A stretch of 64,000 bases of DNA, from NCBI GenBank assembly GCA_002029295.1, contig MZGW01000006.1, forward strand, positions 35,880 to 99,879, in the 5' to 3' direction. Under the pieces are notes generated by a model. The model saw only the letters and a program-made list of their open reading frames with translations, made no database searches and was not told where the DNA came from. Positions within the stretch are counted from its first letter, which is position 1. Each line of letters begins with the position of its first letter. Below are positions 1-9,959 of this stretch, piece by piece. A program made the position numbers and the translations under genes. This DNA is from Alkalithermobacter paradoxus (GTDB taxonomy: Bacteria; Bacillota; Clostridia; Peptostreptococcales; Peptostreptococcaceae).

Positions 1-171
1 TATTAGTTCTACAAAGCTTTGGATTCCTTTTGGAAGTTTCTCAAAATTCTTTGTCCCAAAATATGCAAACAAAGTAAGAAAAATTATTATAATCCAAGAT
101 GTAGTAATTGTCTCAGTTACTGGAATTCCTCCAAATATTGGAAGAGTAAACATTATCTTAGGACCGTTCAT
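1..171 (-). CDS. atpB: ATP synthase F0 subunit a (N-terminal part)
   Basis: The first 57 codons of the F0 subunit a, the membrane stator that forms the proton (or sodium) half-channels beside the c-ring; the gene runs off the left edge. The translation begins MNGPKIMFTLPIFG and reaches the first membrane helix (WIIIIFLTLFAYFG), as in subunit a of clostridia. The ATG at 171 follows an AGGAGG that lies in the last codons of atpI, with one base between the two genes, so translation is probably coupled. The identity rests on a short stretch plus the atpZ-atpI context. Confidence 0.8.
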   Translation of the reverse strand, partial: MNGPKIMFTLPIFGGIPVTETITTSWIIIIFLTLFAYFGTKNFEKLPKGIQSFVELI

Positions 172-172
172 A

Positions 173-565
173 TTACGCCTCCTTTCCTTTAGATATTTTA
201 TTTATACCAAATAGGTTTATAATGAGTATGCTTATCTTTGGCATTAATAAACCTATTATAGCTGCTAATAAATTTATATATTCACCTTTAATTGATATAA
301 ACAAAACAACCCCGGTTAAAACCATTCTTATAAGATATCTTGTGAATACATAAATTTGAGCCTTTTCAGGGCTCATAAGAACTGCTTTTCGAAGAGTTAT
401 ATGTAATAACCTAAAGTTTAGTAGTGAAAATATACTTCCAAAAGCAAGTCCATACAAAATATCTAAAGCAAATCTGTTAAATGTCAAAAATCCCATAATG
501 GCTACACCATTTAGTATTATAACCATTTTGATTATTTGTATAGGAATATCTCCTGTTTTCTTCAA
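173..565 (-). CDS. atpI: ATP synthase subunit I (AtpI family)
   Basis: A 130-residue membrane protein with about four hydrophobic segments (roughly residues 9-28, 30-50, 76-96 and 97-119), fitting the ATP synthase I family. AtpI is a non-stoichiometric membrane protein encoded upstream of subunit a, thought to help c-ring assembly or Mg/Ca supply; it is not part of the catalytic enzyme. The gene lies 4 bp after atpZ and 1 bp before atpB, so the three form the head of the atp operon. Family assignment rests on size, topology and position rather than on a strong motif. Confidence 0.75.
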   Translation of the reverse strand: MKKTGDIPIQIIKMVIILNGVAIMGFLTFNRFALDILYGLAFGSIFSLLNFRLLHITLRKAVLMSPEKAQIYVFTRYLIRMVLTGVVLFISIKGEYINLLAAIIGLLMPKISILIINLFGINKISKGKEA

Positions 566-569
566 GAAA

Positions 570-800
570 TCACTTCCTTTTTTTCTTATCCCTTAAGGCT
601 ATTTTGTATAAATTTACAAAAGATGACGCAACTCCAAGTACTATGAATATGAAAAGAAATAAAGGTTGAGTATTCATTTTTTTATCTAAAAAATTCCCTA
701 TAAGAACACAAACTATTATAGGTGAAACCATGGAAATACCTATTTGAGATATCAAGCTCAAATTTTCGAGGGCATCTAGCCATTTATTTTTTTTATCCAT
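570..800 (-). CDS. atpZ: AtpZ/AtpI-type F0F1 ATPase accessory protein
   Basis: A 76-residue protein with two hydrophobic helices (about residues 17-37 and 45-66) separated by a basic turn (GNFLDKKMNTQP), the usual layout of the AtpZ family. AtpZ acts with AtpI in the membrane during ATP synthase assembly. A GGTGGAG ribosome site precedes the ATG at 800. It is the first gene of the atp operon, and the terminator at 923-940 separates it from wecB. Confidence 0.75.
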   Translation of the reverse strand: MDKKNKWLDALENLSLISQIGISMVSPIIVCVLIGNFLDKKMNTQPLFLFIFIVLGVASSFVNLYKIALRDKKKRK

Positions 801-922
801 AATTAATATTCTCCACCCGTTTTTATAAACCTTCTTATTTTCTAAATTTTTATTAAATTCTAATTATTTAGAATTGTCGTTTTTGTCTTTGTTAATTTTA
901 TATTCGGTTATGTTAAAATTAA

Positions 923-940
923 AGGCTCACTAGTGAGCCT
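923..940 (-). terminator. Probable terminator after wecB
   Basis: An 18-bp perfect palindrome (GGCTCACTAGTGAGCC core) read on the minus strand is followed by TTAATTTTAA. It sits between the wecB stop and atpZ and would separate the two transcription units. The U-tract is interrupted, so termination may be partial. Confidence 0.55.
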
Positions 941-1037
941 CGTTAAATATATTATTATGTATACTAAAGTGGTATTGCTATTATGTGTATTTTCTATCAA
1001 TATTATTTTACACTATTCGACAGATTTTGTATATATC

Positions 1038-2156
1038 TTATTTGTAAAAATATTGTAATATATGATGTGCTATTCTTTCACTACTTTTGCCATCTCCATA
1101 AGGATTTATTGCTTTTGACATTTTTAAATACTCATCTTTATTGTTTATAAGTTCATTAGTTATATTAAATATATCGTCTTCTTTCACACCTGCAACCCTA
1201 ACAGTTTTAGCCTCTACAGCTTCTGGTCTTTCCGTTTCTGTTCTTAATACAACAACAGGTTTTCCAAGTCCTGGAGCTTCTTCTTGTATTCCACCTGAAT
1301 CTGTCATTATTATATAAGATTTATTCATTAGATTAGCAAATGGTTCATAATCAAGCGGCTCTATTAGATGTATATTATCTACACCTTCCATTATAGATTT
1401 TGCAGTTTCTCTTATAATTGGATTCATATGCATAGGAAAAACAACTTCTATATCACTGTTTTTTAGTGCTAATTTTTTTACAGCTCTGAATATGTTTTCC
1501 ATAGGTTCTCCCCAATTTTCTCTTCTATGGCAAGTTAATAAAACGACTTTTTTGTTTTTAAAGTCTATATTGTCGAGATTATTGTTAAATTTATAATCTT
1601 CTTTCACCACAGATAAAAGGGCATCTATTACAGTGTTTCCTGTTATAAAGATATTTCTTTCATTAACATTTTCTTTTAATAAGTTCTCTTTATTTCCAGT
1701 AGTAGGTGCAAAGTGAAATAGCGCTATATTGCTAGTTAACTTTCTGTTCATTTCCTCAGGATAAGGAGAGTATATATTGTTGCTTCTAAGTCCTGCCTCT
1801 ACATGTCCAACTGGTATTTTATTATAAAACGCTGCTAAAGATGCTGCAAAAGTAGTTGTAGTATCACCATGAACTAATAATATATCTGGCTTTTCACTTT
1901 GTAAAACTTCTTCAAGCCCTTTTAACACTCTATTTGTTATATCAGTTATGGTTTGTCCATGTTTCATTATATTAAGATCATATTTTGGATTTATATGAAA
2001 TAAATTTAGTACCGAGTCAAGCATTTCTCTATGTTGAGCTGTAACACAAACTATACTTTCAAATTCATCTTTTTCTTCAAGCTTTTTTACAAGCGGAGCC
2101 ATTTTTATAGCCTCTGGCCTTGTTCCAAATACCGTCATTACTTTAATCTTATTCAT
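1038..2156 (-). CDS. wecB: UDP-N-acetylglucosamine 2-epimerase (non-hydrolysing)
   Basis: Cytoplasmic enzyme that interconverts UDP-GlcNAc and UDP-ManNAc, the ManNAc donor for teichoic-acid linkage units and other wall polymers. The 372-residue length is normal. Visible motifs are GTRPEAIK (11-18), HGD (96-98), HVEAGLRS (118-125), PEE (133-135), HRREN (210-214) and TDSGGIQEEAP (285-295), which cover the catalytic and UDP-binding residues of the family. It lies 11 bp after tagO, which acts on the same UDP-GlcNAc pool. The Bacillus name would be mnaA. Confidence 0.93.
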   Translation of the reverse strand: MNKIKVMTVFGTRPEAIKMAPLVKKLEEKDEFESIVCVTAQHREMLDSVLNLFHINPKYDLNIMKHGQTITDITNRVLKGLEEVLQSEKPDILLVHGDTTTTFAASLAAFYNKIPVGHVEAGLRSNNIYSPYPEEMNRKLTSNIALFHFAPTTGNKENLLKENVNERNIFITGNTVIDALLSVVKEDYKFNNNLDNIDFKNKKVVLLTCHRRENWGEPMENIFRAVKKLALKNSDIEVVFPMHMNPIIRETAKSIMEGVDNIHLIEPLDYEPFANLMNKSYIIMTDSGGIQEEAPGLGKPVVVLRTETERPEAVEAKTVRVAGVKEDDIFNITNELINNKDEYLKMSKAINPYGDGKSSERIAHHILQYFYK

Positions 2157-2167
2157 AAAAGCACCTC

Positions 2168-3205
2168 TTATTTAATTTTATTATCATCCACAGATAAAAG
2201 CTTTAGTTTTGTTATTCCATAATACATAAGTGCTATGTTCAAGGAAAGCACTAGTGCAGATAAAAACATATCAGCTTCACGCAAAATAACTGCACTTAAT
2301 CCTAAAAATAAACTTATACCATAAAGCACAAGAACTGTTTGTTTTTGAGATAATCCTTTACTTAAAAGTCTATGGTGAAGATGACCTTTATCAGCCTGCA
2401 TTATAGGCTTCCCATTAGCTAATCTCCTTATTATTGCAAATGCAGTGTCAAATATAGGAAGACCTAGTGCTATAACAGGCAGTGCAACAGCTAGTGCCGC
2501 AGCTGATTTTATAACTCCTTCTATTGCAATTACTGAGATCATATATCCTAAAAATAAAGATCCAGTATCTCCCATAAATATCTTAGCTGGGTTAAAATTG
2601 TAAGGTAAAAAACCAATAGCTCCTCCAGCTAGTGCCATAAGTAAAATCGCAGAAGTTTGTTGTCCATTCACATAAGCAATGAAGGCTAAAGTCGTTGAAG
2701 ATATAGCTGATATTCCTGCAGCTAATCCATCAAGTCCATCTATAAGATTTACTGTATTAGTAGCTCCAACTATCCAGATTATAGTGAATGGTACACTTAA
2801 TATACCAAGTGTAATTAGTCCATTTCCAGCGACAAATGGATTTGTTATCCACGATATTCTTATTCCAGAAAATATAACTACTAAAGCTGCACATATTTGA
2901 CCTAGTAGCTTAACCTTTGCATTTATTTCTTTGATATCATCTATTATACCTATACCTACAATTATAAGTGCTCCAATCAATATTCCTGTAATTTTAGGTG
3001 TAATAGCATCTATATAAATAAGGGAAGCTAAAAAACCTAAGAATATACTTATTCCTCCAAGTCTAGGTATAGGAGTTTTGTGCACTCTTCTATTGTCTTT
3101 TGGAACATCTATTGCTCCTACTTTATGAGCAATTTTTATAGCAATTGGAGTAAAAAAATAAGATATTCCAAACGCAGTAATAAAAACTAAAATATTTTTA
3201 TACAT
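2168..3205 (-). CDS. tagO: Undecaprenyl-phosphate GlcNAc-1-phosphate transferase
   Basis: Polytopic membrane enzyme of the MraY/WecA superfamily that loads GlcNAc-1-P onto undecaprenyl phosphate, the first step of wall teichoic acid and related polymers. It has about ten membrane helices over 345 residues. The metal and substrate motifs are present: DD (89-90), NLIDGLDGLAAG (153-164), MGDTGS (211-216) and HLHHRL (275-280); the last is typical of the WecA/TagO branch. Its direct neighbour wecB supplies the next activated sugar. tagO and wecA are equally defensible names. Confidence 0.92.
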   Translation of the reverse strand: MYKNILVFITAFGISYFFTPIAIKIAHKVGAIDVPKDNRRVHKTPIPRLGGISIFLGFLASLIYIDAITPKITGILIGALIIVGIGIIDDIKEINAKVKLLGQICAALVVIFSGIRISWITNPFVAGNGLITLGILSVPFTIIWIVGATNTVNLIDGLDGLAAGISAISSTTLAFIAYVNGQQTSAILLMALAGGAIGFLPYNFNPAKIFMGDTGSLFLGYMISVIAIEGVIKSAAALAVALPVIALGLPIFDTAFAIIRRLANGKPIMQADKGHLHHRLLSKGLSQKQTVLVLYGISLFLGLSAVILREADMFLSALVLSLNIALMYYGITKLKLLSVDDNKIK

Positions 3206-3244
3206 CTAATCCACCTCTATAATTTTTGTCTAGGTCATTTTATA

Positions 3245-3691
3245 TTATTTGCTGTCAATGCTAACAAGTTCTATATTAGCTTCCATAAGGAGCTTCATAG
3301 ACATTTCATCAGGATAGTCACCTTTAAATACTATTCTCTTTATCCCAGCATTTATACACATTTTTGCACATAAACTACATGGTCTTGTAGTTGTATATAA
3401 AGTAGAGTCTTTAACACTAACACCATTATATGCTCCTTGTATAATTGCATTTTGCTCTGCATGAAGGGCTCTACAAAGCTCGTGCCTTTCTCCAGATGGA
3501 ATATTTAATCTTTCTCTTTCGCATCCAAGATCATTACAATGTGTAAGGTCTTTTGGAGCTCCATTGTATCCTGTTGTTAATATTTGCTTATCTTTTACTA
3601 TAACTGCTCCTATTTGTCTTCTAAGGCATGTTGATCTTTTTTTTACTATTTCTGCAATCTCCATAAAGTATTCATCCCATGATGGTCTCAT
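3245..3691 (-). CDS. comEB: dCMP deaminase (ComEB-like)
   Basis: Zinc-dependent deoxycytidylate deaminase converting dCMP to dUMP for thymidylate synthesis. The zinc and proton-relay motifs are complete: HAEQN (77-81, with catalytic Glu79) and PCSLC (104-108, ligands Cys105 and Cys108). An extra Cys/His-rich insertion ([10 protein letters not shown], 51-60) is typical of bacterial dCMP deaminases. The 148-residue length is normal. It sits between upp and tagO; a hairpin separates it from upp. Confidence 0.9.
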   Translation of the reverse strand: MRPSWDEYFMEIAEIVKKRSTCLRRQIGAVIVKDKQILTTGYNGAPKDLTHCNDLGCERERLNIPSGERHELCRALHAEQNAIIQGAYNGVSVKDSTLYTTTRPCSLCAKMCINAGIKRIVFKGDYPDEMSMKLLMEANIELVSIDSK

Positions 3692-3716
3692 AAAGGCACC
3701 CCCTAAATAATATTAT

Positions 3717-3748
3717 AGCATTCATTTTCTCAAAAGAAAATGAATGCT
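3717..3748 (-). terminator. Hairpin after upp
   Basis: A 14-bp perfect stem (AGCATTCATTTTCT and its complement) with a 4-base loop lies just after the upp stop. The bases that follow on the minus strand are AT-rich but not a clean U-run, so it could be a weak terminator or a processing/attenuation hairpin ahead of comEB. Confidence 0.55.
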
Positions 3749-3759
3749 ATCTAAATTAA

Positions 3760-4404
<645 letters not shown>

Positions 4405-4854
4405 TTATTTTGAGTATTTTTCTTCTATCTTAGATATTTTATCTAATCTTCTTGAATGTCTATCTCCTTCAAACTGTGTAGATAAATATGCATCTACAAT
4501 CTCAAGAGCAAGACCTTTTCCAACTACTCTTTCACCAAGTGATAATATATTTGCGTTATTGTGTGCTTTTGTCATTCTAGCAGAAAAAGTATCAGAAACA
4601 ACAGCACATCTTATTCCTTTTACTTTATTAGCTGCTATTGATATCCCTACTCCTGTTCCACAGCAAAGAATTCCATTTTCAAACTCTCCACTTGCTACAG
4701 CTTCAGCTACAGCTAGTCCAAAATCTGGGTAATCACACGAATCAGTAGAATTTGTTCCAAAGTCAACAACTTCATGTCCTTTTTCTTGTAAATGTCTTTT
4801 TATTTCTTCTTTTAAAACATATCCACCATGATCGCTACCTAAAGCTATTCTCAT
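4405..4854 (-). CDS. rpiB: Ribose-5-phosphate isomerase B
   Basis: RpiB/LacAB-family isomerase interconverting ribose 5-phosphate and ribulose 5-phosphate. Motifs seen are SDHGGYVLK (7-15), DYPD (41-44), the catalytic Cys65 in CCGTGVG (64-70), and HNNAN (98-102). The length of 149 residues is normal. It sits upstream of upp in a common Firmicute order. Allose-6-phosphate or galactose-6-phosphate isomerase activity is possible within the family, but this context favours the pentose enzyme. Confidence 0.93.
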   Translation of the reverse strand: MRIALGSDHGGYVLKEEIKRHLQEKGHEVVDFGTNSTDSCDYPDFGLAVAEAVASGEFENGILCCGTGVGISIAANKVKGIRCAVVSDTFSARMTKAHNNANILSLGERVVGKGLALEIVDAYLSTQFEGDRHSRRLDKISKIEEKYSK

Positions 4855-4982
4855 AAACTACCTCCATTTTTATATTTAGCCCAAACCTTATAATACTTCT
4901 ACATATTATTACAATTTCCTTCTTTATTTTTATTTTTTTATAAAAACCATATATATGTTGCCCTATTTACTTTGAAATATCC

Positions 4983-5153
4983 CTAATTTATTTTTTTATT
5001 CTCTTCTAAATCTTTCTCCATTTTTTCCATTATTCTAAATATATTAGAAATTTTTCTTGGAAATTTATAAGCTACGAAAAATAAAAAAGAGAAAAATACA
5101 ATTGGTAAAAGGATATTTATATACCTTAAAATTACCTCAATATCGTATCTCAA
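4983..5153 (-). CDS. Small single-pass membrane protein, function unknown
   Basis: A 56-codon reading frame starting with TTG at 5153 behind a perfect AAGGAGG 5 bases upstream. The product begins MRYDIEVILRY, has one strong membrane helix (about residues 9-28, rich in Phe and Leu), then a positively charged and amphipathic tail (KFPRKISNIF...MEKMEKDLEENKK) likely to face the cytoplasm. It starts 12 bp after the Sua5 stop and precedes rpiB, so it looks co-transcribed. I do not recognise the family. The good ribosome site and a membrane-protein composition argue that it is real. Confidence 0.6.
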   Translation of the reverse strand: MRYDIEVILRYINILLPIVFFSFLFFVAYKFPRKISNIFRIMEKMEKDLEENKKIN

Positions 5154-5165
5154 AGGTAGTCCTCC

Positions 5166-6200
5166 TTAAAGATCTATAATTTTATATCCAGCTGCTTTAT
5201 TTAATCTATTCATAACAGCTTGTCCAATCCCCTTAGTATCAAAACTTTCAGAATAAATAACATCTACTTTCCTTTTATCCATCTCTCTTAAAGTCTTAAA
5301 TAGATTTTTTCCAACTTCATTTATACTTTCTCCAAGAGGTATTACTTCGCCTTTATACTTGTGTGCATTTTTATTTATACACATAACCCCAACTTTTATT
5401 TCTTTATTTTTATCTATCAAATCATTTATTTTATCTATCACATCGCTTTCCTTACCTCTTACTATATACACATCTGCATTTGGAGAATAATGAGTATACT
5501 TCATCCCTGGAGATTTAGGAATTATATTATCATTTTTCTCTAATATAGATGGATCTATTTCAACTTCTAAAAAGGCATCTAACAAGTCTTCATATGTAAT
5601 TTTTCCTGGTCTTAATATAATTGGGATATCACTAGTTACATCTATAACAGTAGATTCTAACCCAACATTGCAATCTCCTCCGAGAATTATTCCATCAACC
5701 CTACCTTCCATCTCTTCAATAACATGACTTTCATCAGTAGGAGATGGTCTTCCTGATATATTAGCTGAAGGAGCAGCAACTGGTACATTAGCTTCTTTTA
5801 TTAATTCTAAAGCTATAGGGTGAGAAGGCATTCTTAAAGCTACCGTTTCTAGTCCACCACTCGTTTTGTATGGAACCTTATCGTTTTTGTTTAGTATTAT
5901 AGTAATTGGCCCTGGCCAAAATTTATCCATTATTATTTTTGCATTCTCATTTATATCCTTAGCAAGCTTATATACATCATCTTTATTAGAAATATGAACT
6001 ATTAAAGGATTATCACTTGGTCTACCCTTAGCTTTGTATATCTTATCAACAGCATTTTCATCAAGTGCATTAGCTCCAAGTCCATAAACAGTTTCAGTTG
6101 GAAATATAACAGTACCACCATTTCTTAAAATATCTGCTTGCACCTTTATCTTTTGTATATCTATATTATCCTTATCTATCTTAGTAACAAGAGTATTCAC
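5166..6200 (-). CDS. Threonylcarbamoyl-AMP synthase (Sua5)
   Basis: Makes L-threonylcarbamoyladenylate from threonine, bicarbonate and ATP, the first step of the t6A37 modification of ANN-decoding tRNAs. At 344 residues it is the long Sua5 form: a YrdC-like domain (about 1-205) with PTETVYGLGA (34-43), KAKGRP (56-61) and SANISGRPSPT (145-155), then a Sua5 C-terminal domain (about 215-344). Homologues are named ywlC in Bacillus. It heads the run Sua5, small peptide, rpiB, upp. Confidence 0.94.
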   Translation of the reverse strand: MNTLVTKIDKDNIDIQKIKVQADILRNGGTVIFPTETVYGLGANALDENAVDKIYKAKGRPSDNPLIVHISNKDDVYKLAKDINENAKIIMDKFWPGPITIILNKNDKVPYKTSGGLETVALRMPSHPIALELIKEANVPVAAPSANISGRPSPTDESHVIEEMEGRVDGIILGGDCNVGLESTVIDVTSDIPIILRPGKITYEDLLDAFLEVEIDPSILEKNDNIIPKSPGMKYTHYSPNADVYIVRGKESDVIDKINDLIDKNKEIKVGVMCINKNAHKYKGEVIPLGESINEVGKNLFKTLREMDKRKVDVIYSESFDTKGIGQAVMNRLNKAAGYKIIDL

Positions 6201-6233
6201 TCACACCAACTCCGCATCATTCAATCTATTAAG

Positions 6234-6911
6234 TTACATATTAACTATAACCATACCAATTAAAAAGCCTATAACAGAATATATCGATTTAGATCTTGGA
6301 AAAATCTCATCAAGTGTAGTATAAAGCATTGTTCCAGCTGCCATAGCCAAGAACATTCCTATAACTTCACTAAATAAATTTGCAAAGTGTGCTCCAATAA
6401 AGCTTCCAATACCCATAGGAAGCCCAGCTATAAAAGCAAACAAAATCACCTTTACTGTACTCATTTTTCCTTTTATTAAACTAAGAGACATAGCAACACC
6501 TTCTGGGATATTATGCAGGCCAATAACTATAGCTAATGTTATTCCTAGAGATTCTTCAAGCAAGAAAGAAGAACCTATAGCGAGACCTTCTGGAAAGTTA
6601 TGCATAAGTATGCAAACAAATATTAGATATCCACTTCTAAGTATACCATCAAAGCGAAAAAGACTCTTAATAAAATATGTAAATATAGCTCCTATAAAAG
6701 CGAATATTATAGTATTTACCATTCCACTTTGATTTATAGCCTCTGATATCAAATCAAAAGCTACAACAGCTAGCATGACTCCTCCAGAAAGTCCCATAAA
6801 CATATCTAAATATCTATCTGCTTTTTTTCTAAATATTAAAGATATAACCCCTCCAAGTAATGTTCCTAGTATTCCTGCAAGAAAACCTATGTAGGTAATT
6901 CTAAGTATCAT
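6234..6911 (-). CDS. ZIP-family metal transporter
   Basis: A 225-residue polytopic membrane protein of the ZIP family (Zn/Fe and related divalent metal uptake). Two metal-path signatures are visible, HNFPEG (104-109) in helix 4 and HNIPEG (133-138) in helix 5, with a further acidic motif (LDEIFP) near the C-terminus. Six to eight membrane segments are expected. The metal cannot be told from the sequence. It sits 33 bp upstream of Sua5 and may share its transcript. Confidence 0.88.
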   Translation of the reverse strand: MILRITYIGFLAGILGTLLGGVISLIFRKKADRYLDMFMGLSGGVMLAVVAFDLISEAINQSGMVNTIIFAFIGAIFTYFIKSLFRFDGILRSGYLIFVCILMHNFPEGLAIGSSFLLEESLGITLAIVIGLHNIPEGVAMSLSLIKGKMSTVKVILFAFIAGLPMGIGSFIGAHFANLFSEVIGMFLAMAAGTMLYTTLDEIFPRSKSIYSVIGFLIGMVIVNM

Positions 6912-6976
6912 ACAAATTCCTCCTCATAACCTCTATATTAGTACTTATGAGTGGATTTGTTTATTTATGCAAAAAT

Positions 6977-6992
6977 GGGAGCTTTTGCTCCC
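6977..6992 (-). terminator. Terminator after prfA
   Basis: On the minus strand GGGAGC-AAAA-GCTCCC is followed by ATTTTTG: a classic intrinsic terminator starting 4 bp after the prfA stop. It closes the rpmE/tdk/prmC/prfA group and separates it from the ZIP gene. Confidence 0.85.
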
Positions 6993-6995
6993 TAA

Positions 6996-8063
6996 TTATT
7001 CTACTACTTTAAGTTTTTCTGATTGATCTGTGGTAATTAATGCATCTACCATTTCATCTATATCTCCATCTAAGAAGTTATCAAGCTTGTATAAAGTTAC
7101 ATTTATTCTATGATCAGTGATTCTTCCTTGTGGGAAGTTATAAGTTCTAATTCTTTCTGATCTATCTCCTGTACCAACCTGACTTTTTCTTTCTTGAGCA
7201 ATCTCTTTATTTTGTTCTTCTAATGCTCTGTCATATAATCTAGCTTTAAGTATTTTAAGGCATTTTTCTTTATTTTTAAGCTGAGATTTTTCATCTTGGC
7301 AAGATACCACCTCACCTGTTGGTATATGTGTAATCCTAACAGCAGAGTCAGTAGTATTAACACTTTGTCCTCCATTTCCAGAAGAACGGAAAACATCTAT
7401 TCTTAAGTCATTTGGATTGATTTGAATTTCAACATCATCAACCTCAGGTAAAACAGCAACAGTAGCAGTAGATGTGTGTATTCTACCTCCTGATTCAGTT
7501 GATGGTATTCTTTGAACTCTGTGAACTCCAGATTCATACTTAAGTCTTGAGTAAGCTCCCTTACCTTTTATCATAAACGAAACCTCTTTATATCCACCTA
7601 CTCCTGTTTCATTTATGCTTAAAAATTCAACTTTCCATCTTCTTCTTTCTGCATATCTTGTATACATTCTGAAAAGATCTCCAGCAAATAAAGCAGCTTC
7701 ATCTCCTCCTGCTCCACCTCTTATCTCTATAATAACGTTCTTTTCGTCATTAGGATCTTTAGGAACAAGTAGTAACTTAAGCTCATTTTCAACATCTTCT
7801 ATTTTGTCCTCAAGTTCTGAAAGCTCCATCTTAGCAAGCTCTCTTAAATCCTCATCTGAAGACTCTTGAAGTATTTGTTTTGATTCTTTGATTCCGCCAA
7901 CAATTTGTTTATACTCTCTATATTTTAATACTATTGGTTCTATTTCTGCGTGTTCTTTTATATATTTTTGCCACAAACTTTGATTGTTTATTATTTCTGG
8001 ATTTCCTATTTTTTCAGTTAAATCAACGTACTTTTGCTCTATAAGTTCTACTTTATCAAACAT
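6996..8063 (-). CDS. prfA: Peptide chain release factor 1
   Basis: RF1 reads UAA and UAG stop codons in the ribosomal A site and triggers peptide release. The 355-residue protein has the GGQ loop (231-233, within SSGNGGQSV), whose Gln is methylated by PrmC, and a PxT-type codon-recognition tripeptide (PST, 187-189) that marks RF1 rather than RF2 (SPF). Its modifying enzyme gene prmC lies 41 bp upstream in the same transcript. Confidence 0.96.
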   Translation of the reverse strand: MFDKVELIEQKYVDLTEKIGNPEIINNQSLWQKYIKEHAEIEPIVLKYREYKQIVGGIKESKQILQESSDEDLRELAKMELSELEDKIEDVENELKLLLVPKDPNDEKNVIIEIRGGAGGDEAALFAGDLFRMYTRYAERRRWKVEFLSINETGVGGYKEVSFMIKGKGAYSRLKYESGVHRVQRIPSTESGGRIHTSTATVAVLPEVDDVEIQINPNDLRIDVFRSSGNGGQSVNTTDSAVRITHIPTGEVVSCQDEKSQLKNKEKCLKILKARLYDRALEEQNKEIAQERKSQVGTGDRSERIRTYNFPQGRITDHRINVTLYKLDNFLDGDIDEMVDALITTDQSEKLKVVE

Positions 8064-8104
8064 TAGTTTTTCACCTCTCCTAAGCGTATCAATTTTCCAT
8101 TATA

Positions 8105-8950
8105 TCAAATTTTCACTCCAATAACAACCCTATCTATACCCTGAAGATCCTTTAATATCCTTAAATCCTTAAATCCATTTTCAATCATTATATCTTTTAC
8201 ATCCTCAGCTTGATCGTGACCTACCTCATAAGCTAGTATTCCATTTTCCTTTAAATACTTAGGAGCATGCTTAGATATATTCCTATAAAATACAAGCCCA
8301 TCTTCTCCACCGACTAAAGCTAGCTTTGGCTCATACTCTTTTACCTTTACTTCTAAATCTTTCAAATCCTCTTCTTTTATATAAGGAGGATTTGAAACTA
8401 TTATATCAAATTTTATGTCAACATTCTCAAGGGAAGAAAATAAATCCGAATGTATAAATGTTATATTCTTTTCAACTCCATTATTTACTGCATTTATCTT
8501 CCCAACTTCTAATGCTGTATCTGAAATATCTAGAGAATATACCCTAGAATTTTTTATATATTTAGCTAAAGATACAGATATTGCACCAGAGCCTGTTCCG
8601 ATATCAAGTAGTATCGGACTTTCTAAATTATCAGCTAACCTTATTACTTCTTCAACTAAAATTTCTGTATCAGGCCTTGGAATCAAAACCCCTTCTTTTA
8701 CGAAAAAGTCCATACCCATAAATTCTTGTTTCCCTAATATATACTGGACAGGTCTTCCTTTTTTTCTATCATCAAACATCTTTTGATATCTTCTAATCTC
8801 GTCTTCATTCAGTTTTTTATTTAAATTCATGTGAATATATAATCTATCAACACCCAAAACTTCACACAAAATAAGCTCTATATCTAATTTTATATTATTC
8901 TCATCTTTGAGTTCTTCAATCGACTTTATCAATATCTCCTTTATTGTCAT
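8105..8950 (-). CDS. prmC: Release-factor glutamine N5-methyltransferase
   Basis: Methylates the GGQ glutamine of RF1/RF2 using SAM. Motif I DIGTGSGAI (about 116-124) binds SAM and NPPY (about 187-190) holds the glutamine; the N-terminal helical domain (about 1-85) is the release-factor docking part. I chose the ATG at 8950 (MTIKEIL): its AGGAG is 7 bases upstream, whereas the ATG at 8956 would be only 1 base from the same AGGAG. The start overlaps the last codons of the DUF1385 gene, suggesting translational coupling. Confidence 0.94.
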   Translation of the reverse strand: MTIKEILIKSIEELKDENNIKLDIELILCEVLGVDRLYIHMNLNKKLNEDEIRRYQKMFDDRKKGRPVQYILGKQEFMGMDFFVKEGVLIPRPDTEILVEEVIRLADNLESPILLDIGTGSGAISVSLAKYIKNSRVYSLDISDTALEVGKINAVNNGVEKNITFIHSDLFSSLENVDIKFDIIVSNPPYIKEEDLKDLEVKVKEYEPKLALVGGEDGLVFYRNISKHAPKYLKENGILAYEVGHDQAEDVKDIMIENGFKDLRILKDLQGIDRVVIGVKI

Positions 8951-9860
8951 TTCCATTCTCCTTATCTCCTATTACAGCTTTTAGTGCAACTAATGCAACC
9001 TCAAGCTGTTCGTCATCTGGTTCTTTAGTAGTTATCTTCTGAAGATACATACCAGGCAGTGCCAAAACTTTTACAAATGAGTTGTCATATTTTCCTGCCA
9101 CCTTTATTATTTCATAAGCAATCCCAGAAACTATCGGAAGGCACAATAGTCTATATACCATTCTCAAAAACGGATTAGGCCATCCAAATAAAGAAAATAA
9201 TAGCATGGAAACTATCATCACTATAAACATAAAATTCGTTCCACATCTTGGATGAAGAGTTGTAAAATCTCTAGCATTATCAACATCTAACGGAAGATTT
9301 TTTTCATAGCAATGTATAGCCTTATGTTCAGCTCCATGATACTGAAATACTCTCTTAATATCATTATTCATAGATATTAACGAAACATATCCAATAAATA
9401 TAAGTATCCTTATAATACCCTCAAACAAGTTGAGTATCAGTATATTTTGAGTAAAATTTTTAAGTATTCCACCTAAAAAAGTAGGTAAAAGTATAAATAA
9501 ACCTACAGAAAAAATAAGCGACAAAAATATAGAAAAGTATATTATTACATCATTAGTTTTTTCTTTAAATATGTTATTCAAAAACTCATCAAATTTAGAC
9601 GGCTCTTCTTCATCTTCTTCAAAGAACTCAGCTGAATAATTTAAAGATCTAACCCCATCTAGCATAGATTCTATAAGTATAAAAGAACCTCTAATAAAAG
9701 GTATGTTGTTAAGCCCTTTTTTTCTAACCCAGCTATTTAAATTTCTTTTATTCAAATCAATTTCTTTATTAGGCTTCCTGACCGCAACAGCTACTTTATT
9801 TTCACTTTTCATCATTACTCCTTCTATTACAGCCTGCCCCCCTACATTCAGTTTCCTCAT
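8916..9860 (-). CDS. DUF1385 family membrane protein
   Basis: A 314-residue protein beginning MRKLNVGGQAVIEGVMM, the signature opening of the DUF1385 family, which is commonly found beside prfA/prmC in clostridia. It has a cytoplasmic N-terminal part, about four membrane helices (roughly 105-130, 140-162, 205-225 and 232-250), a conserved HGAEHKAIHCYE segment and HPRCGTNFMF. The family has no established role; it is often annotated as a predicted metal-dependent enzyme. Its 3' end overlaps prmC by about 35 bp. Confidence 0.88.
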   Translation of the reverse strand: MRKLNVGGQAVIEGVMMKSENKVAVAVRKPNKEIDLNKRNLNSWVRKKGLNNIPFIRGSFILIESMLDGVRSLNYSAEFFEEDEEEPSKFDEFLNNIFKEKTNDVIIYFSIFLSLIFSVGLFILLPTFLGGILKNFTQNILILNLFEGIIRILIFIGYVSLISMNNDIKRVFQYHGAEHKAIHCYEKNLPLDVDNARDFTTLHPRCGTNFMFIVMIVSMLLFSLFGWPNPFLRMVYRLLCLPIVSGIAYEIIKVAGKYDNSFVKVLALPGMYLQKITTKEPDDEQLEVALVALKAVIGDKENGNDNKGDIDKVD

Positions 9861-9940
9861 GCCCTCATCTCCTTTTCATAATAATATGATATCACAAAAA
9901 GTAGTATGTTTACTCTGACTATTTTTTAGAAATCGAAAAA

Positions 9941-9959
9941 GGCTGCTAATTTAGCAGCC
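9941..9959 (-). terminator. Terminator overlapping the tdk stop codon
   Basis: On the minus strand a GGCTGCT...AGCAGCC stem is followed by TTTTTC. The stop codon of tdk forms part of the stem, so translation termination and transcription termination are packed together. Confidence 0.85.
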
